NCBI GenBank assembly: GCA_021371935.1
Contig: JAJFVF010000013.1
Span: 124,001 to 188,000 of the forward strand
Source of the DNA: a bacterium
Lineage (GTDB): Bacteria > Armatimonadota > UBA5829
Direction: 5' to 3'
DNA length: 64,000 nt
Shown: in pieces, positions 62,618-64,000 of the stretch
Layout: the number at the start of each line of letters is the position of its first letter
How positions within the stretch are numbered: the stretch's first letter is position 1
Made by a program: the position numbers and the translations under genes
The notes under the pieces: model-generated
Told to the model about the DNA's origin: nothing
Seen by the model: only the letters and a program-made list of their open reading frames with translations
Database searches by the model: none

Positions 62618-63358
62618 ATGGCAGTGGATCTAGCTCGTCCGATGGCAGGGCAGATTAGTGTTTGGATGGGCAATAAGGTTCGTGAAGCAGGAGCCAAAGG
62701 GCTTGTGTTCGGCATGAGCGGCGGCATTGATTCATCCGTGGTTGCGGTGCTCTCCAAAATGGCATGCGGTGATAATGTGCTGGGGATGATAATGCCCTGC
62801 CATTCCAATCCTGCATCTGCAGAGGATGCTCGGCTGGTTGCGCGTAAATTCGGCATCAAGACCCATTTTGCCGATCTTACTGCCACGTATGATGTGCTTG
62901 TGCCAAGGATTCCACATGTCGAGGGTTTCGAGCTTACCAACGTTAGGCCCCGCCTGAGAATGACCGCTCTCTATTGCGCTGCGCAGGCATTGGGCTATCT
63001 TGTGGCAGGCACAAGCAACAGGACTGAGATCGAGATAGGTTATTACACAAAGTGGGGCGACGGCGGCAGCGATATGTTGCCTTTGGGCAATTTTTATAAG
63101 CATCAGATATATCAAATTGCTCGTGAGCTGGACATGCCCAAGGAGATTATGGAGAAGGCTCCCACGGCTGACCTCTGGGAGGGTCAGACTGATGAAAACG
63201 AGATCGGCATGACATATGAGGAACTTGACTCAATACTTGCTGCTCTCAATTCCGGTGAGCTTTCAGGCTTCGATCCTGATTCGGTTGAAAGAGTGCGCAA
63301 GCTTATTGGCGATTCTGAGCATAAGCGGCTGGCCATTCCCAGGTTTATGCCGGTATAG
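62618..63358 (+). CDS. nadE: NAD synthase, ammonia-dependent
   Basis: NadE amidates nicotinic acid adenine dinucleotide to NAD using ATP. The 246-residue protein has the pyrophosphatase P-loop FGMSGGIDSSVVAVL near 31-45, GTSNRTEIEIGYYTKWGDGGSDMLPLG near 130-156 and KAPTADLWEGQTDENEIG near 174-191. The short length and lack of a nitrilase domain show it uses ammonia. AGGGGGC precedes the ATG. Single gene. Confidence 0.96.
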   Translation: MAVDLARPMAGQISVWMGNKVREAGAKGLVFGMSGGIDSSVVAVLSKMACGDNVLGMIMPCHSNPASAEDARLVARKFGIKTHFADLTATYDVLVPRIPHVEGFELTNVRPRLRMTALYCAAQALGYLVAGTSNRTEIEIGYYTKWGDGGSDMLPLGNFYKHQIYQIARELDMPKEIMEKAPTADLWEGQTDENEIGMTYEELDSILAALNSGELSGFDPDSVERVRKLIGDSEHKRLAIPRFMPV

Positions 63359-63510
63359 GGAACTTCAAGCGTGCACATTCAGTCCCATAATAAGGAATAT
63401 CACGCATAGTGAACAATCGCTATCGTCTATTTCCTAATTCCTGTTTTTATTGACTTGCCTGCCTTGGTTGTAGTACCATTTTGGCGTTAAGCATCACTTG
63501 GAGTGTGAAG

Positions 63511-64000
63511 ATGTCTCGTAGCTATACAAGGTTGTTTCTGTGCGTTCTCTCGATATTTATGCTGATGGCGATGGTTGTTCCGTGCCAATCAATGTCGGTA
63601 TACTGGCCAAAACCTGACCAGATCGTTCGAGAGAATGTAAAGATATCAGTTCCCGGCTCATCAGTCCCCAAAGATTCCTTTATTTCCGTACTGGTAGGTG
63701 AGGTTGGCAAGGAAAATTTTGTCCTTGCAGTCGATTCGGAGAGTGTACGCGCCAAAAATGGCACAATTAACATTTTGTGGAACAGCAAGTCCCCGTATCG
63801 CACCGTGTCAAACCCCAAAGACGACCACTACTTCAAGGACGGCAAATACAATATAAAGATCGAGGTTCACAAGCAGAGCAAGACCTCTTCAAGTATAATG
63901 GATACTGCAAGCGTGCCGATTGTATTGAAGAACAAGATAGCACGACCAAATCCGGCTCCGGGCATAAATCTTGTAAACAGGCTGAGCTTTGGCCAGATGA
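63511..64000 (+). CDS. Exported protein of unknown function (3' end cut by window)
   Basis: The frame stays open from ATG 63511 to the last base: 163 codons are seen, without a stop. The protein starts with a signal peptide (MSRSYTRLFLCVLSIFMLMAMVVPCQS) and continues with a beta-rich region (YWPKPDQIVRENVKISVPGS, DGKYNIKIEVHKQSKTSSS) that looks like an Ig-like fold, typical of large secreted proteins. GGAG lies 8 bases before the ATG. It is not further identified and runs off the window. Confidence 0.7.
   Translation, partial: MSRSYTRLFLCVLSIFMLMAMVVPCQSMSVYWPKPDQIVRENVKISVPGSSVPKDSFISVLVGEVGKENFVLAVDSESVRAKNGTINILWNSKSPYRTVSNPKDDHYFKDGKYNIKIEVHKQSKTSSSIMDTASVPIVLKNKIARPNPAPGINLVNRLSFGQM

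Noticed and set aside
1..64000. tRNA, rRNA, phage or insertion-sequence genes
   Set aside because: Gaps were read on both strands and no cloverleaf, rRNA, transposase or integrase sequence was recognised; a tRNAscan-SE and Infernal run would settle RNA genes.

Overview
This window is about 52% GC and reads as a chromosomal segment of a free-living, probably anaerobic or microaerophilic diderm bacterium. About 60 genes are packed in short operons with frequent ATGA stop/start overlaps and many TTG or GTG starts. Two proteins end in PEP-CTERM sorting signals, there are Gsp/Pil-type prepilins, a lipoprotein PstS, a sensory [FeFe]-hydrogenase, and several small regulatory families (ankyrin-type leader module, DUF1835, sigma factor fusions). 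This combination would fit Armatimonadota or a related lineage. That placement is inference from gene content, not from a marker tree. No rRNA, tRNA, IS transposase, phage gene or CRISPR array was seen.

Layout. 1-8.2 kb: mismatch repair (5'-truncated mutS, mutL) with an acetyltransferase and a membrane protein between them, then der-plsY-AMMECR1. 8.2-12 kb: a PEP-CTERM protein behind a sigma-54-type promoter, a broken GNAT copy, a WYL regulator, an intact GNAT and an ADP-ribosylglycohydrolase family protein. 12-15.4 kb: the glycolytic operon gap-pgk-tpiA, closed by a strong terminator. 15.4-22 kb: a second PEP-CTERM protein, a sigma factor fused to a C39/BtrH-like domain, dnaN, and two genes that share a long promoter/leader and an N-terminal module; one of them carries the same C39/BtrH-like domain as the sigma factor. 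22-25.1 kb: an iron uptake operon (DtxR-FeoA fusion, feoB, small Cys-rich membrane protein) behind a textbook DtxR-type operator. 25.1-29.3 kb: hemC-nadB-cobA/hemD. 29.3-33.2 kb: amidohydrolase, small protein, AI-2E family permease, phosphodiester glycosidase, peroxiredoxin. 33.2-40.5 kb: the complete phosphate regulon core phoB-phoR-pstSCAB-phoU, all on the minus strand.

40.7-46.1 kb: two exported proteins of unknown role, then a minus-strand operon of 2Fe-2S ferredoxin, PAS-containing group C (sensory) [FeFe]-hydrogenase and PP2C/SpoIIE phosphatase. 46.5-51.7 kb: prfC, an ECF sigma factor directly upstream of a PilT-like ATPase, a GNAT, and a thioredoxin-like exported protein. 51.8-60 kb: DUF362 ferredoxin-type protein, YjbQ protein, STAS protein, CPBP protease, amidohydrolase, CDF transporter, and a prepilin operon with a DUF4900 protein. 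60-64 kb: D-glycerate dehydrogenase and glycerate kinase (glyoxylate/hydroxypyruvate to phosphoglycerate), nadE, and the start of an exported protein that runs off the window.

The least explained material is regulatory. It includes the duplicated promoter/leader at 19.1-20.7 kb, the sigma-C39 fusion and its paralogue, the sensory hydrogenase-phosphatase pair, and a family of small intergenic palindromes whose arms differ between copies but stay complementary. One of those palindromes forms the dnaN terminator.
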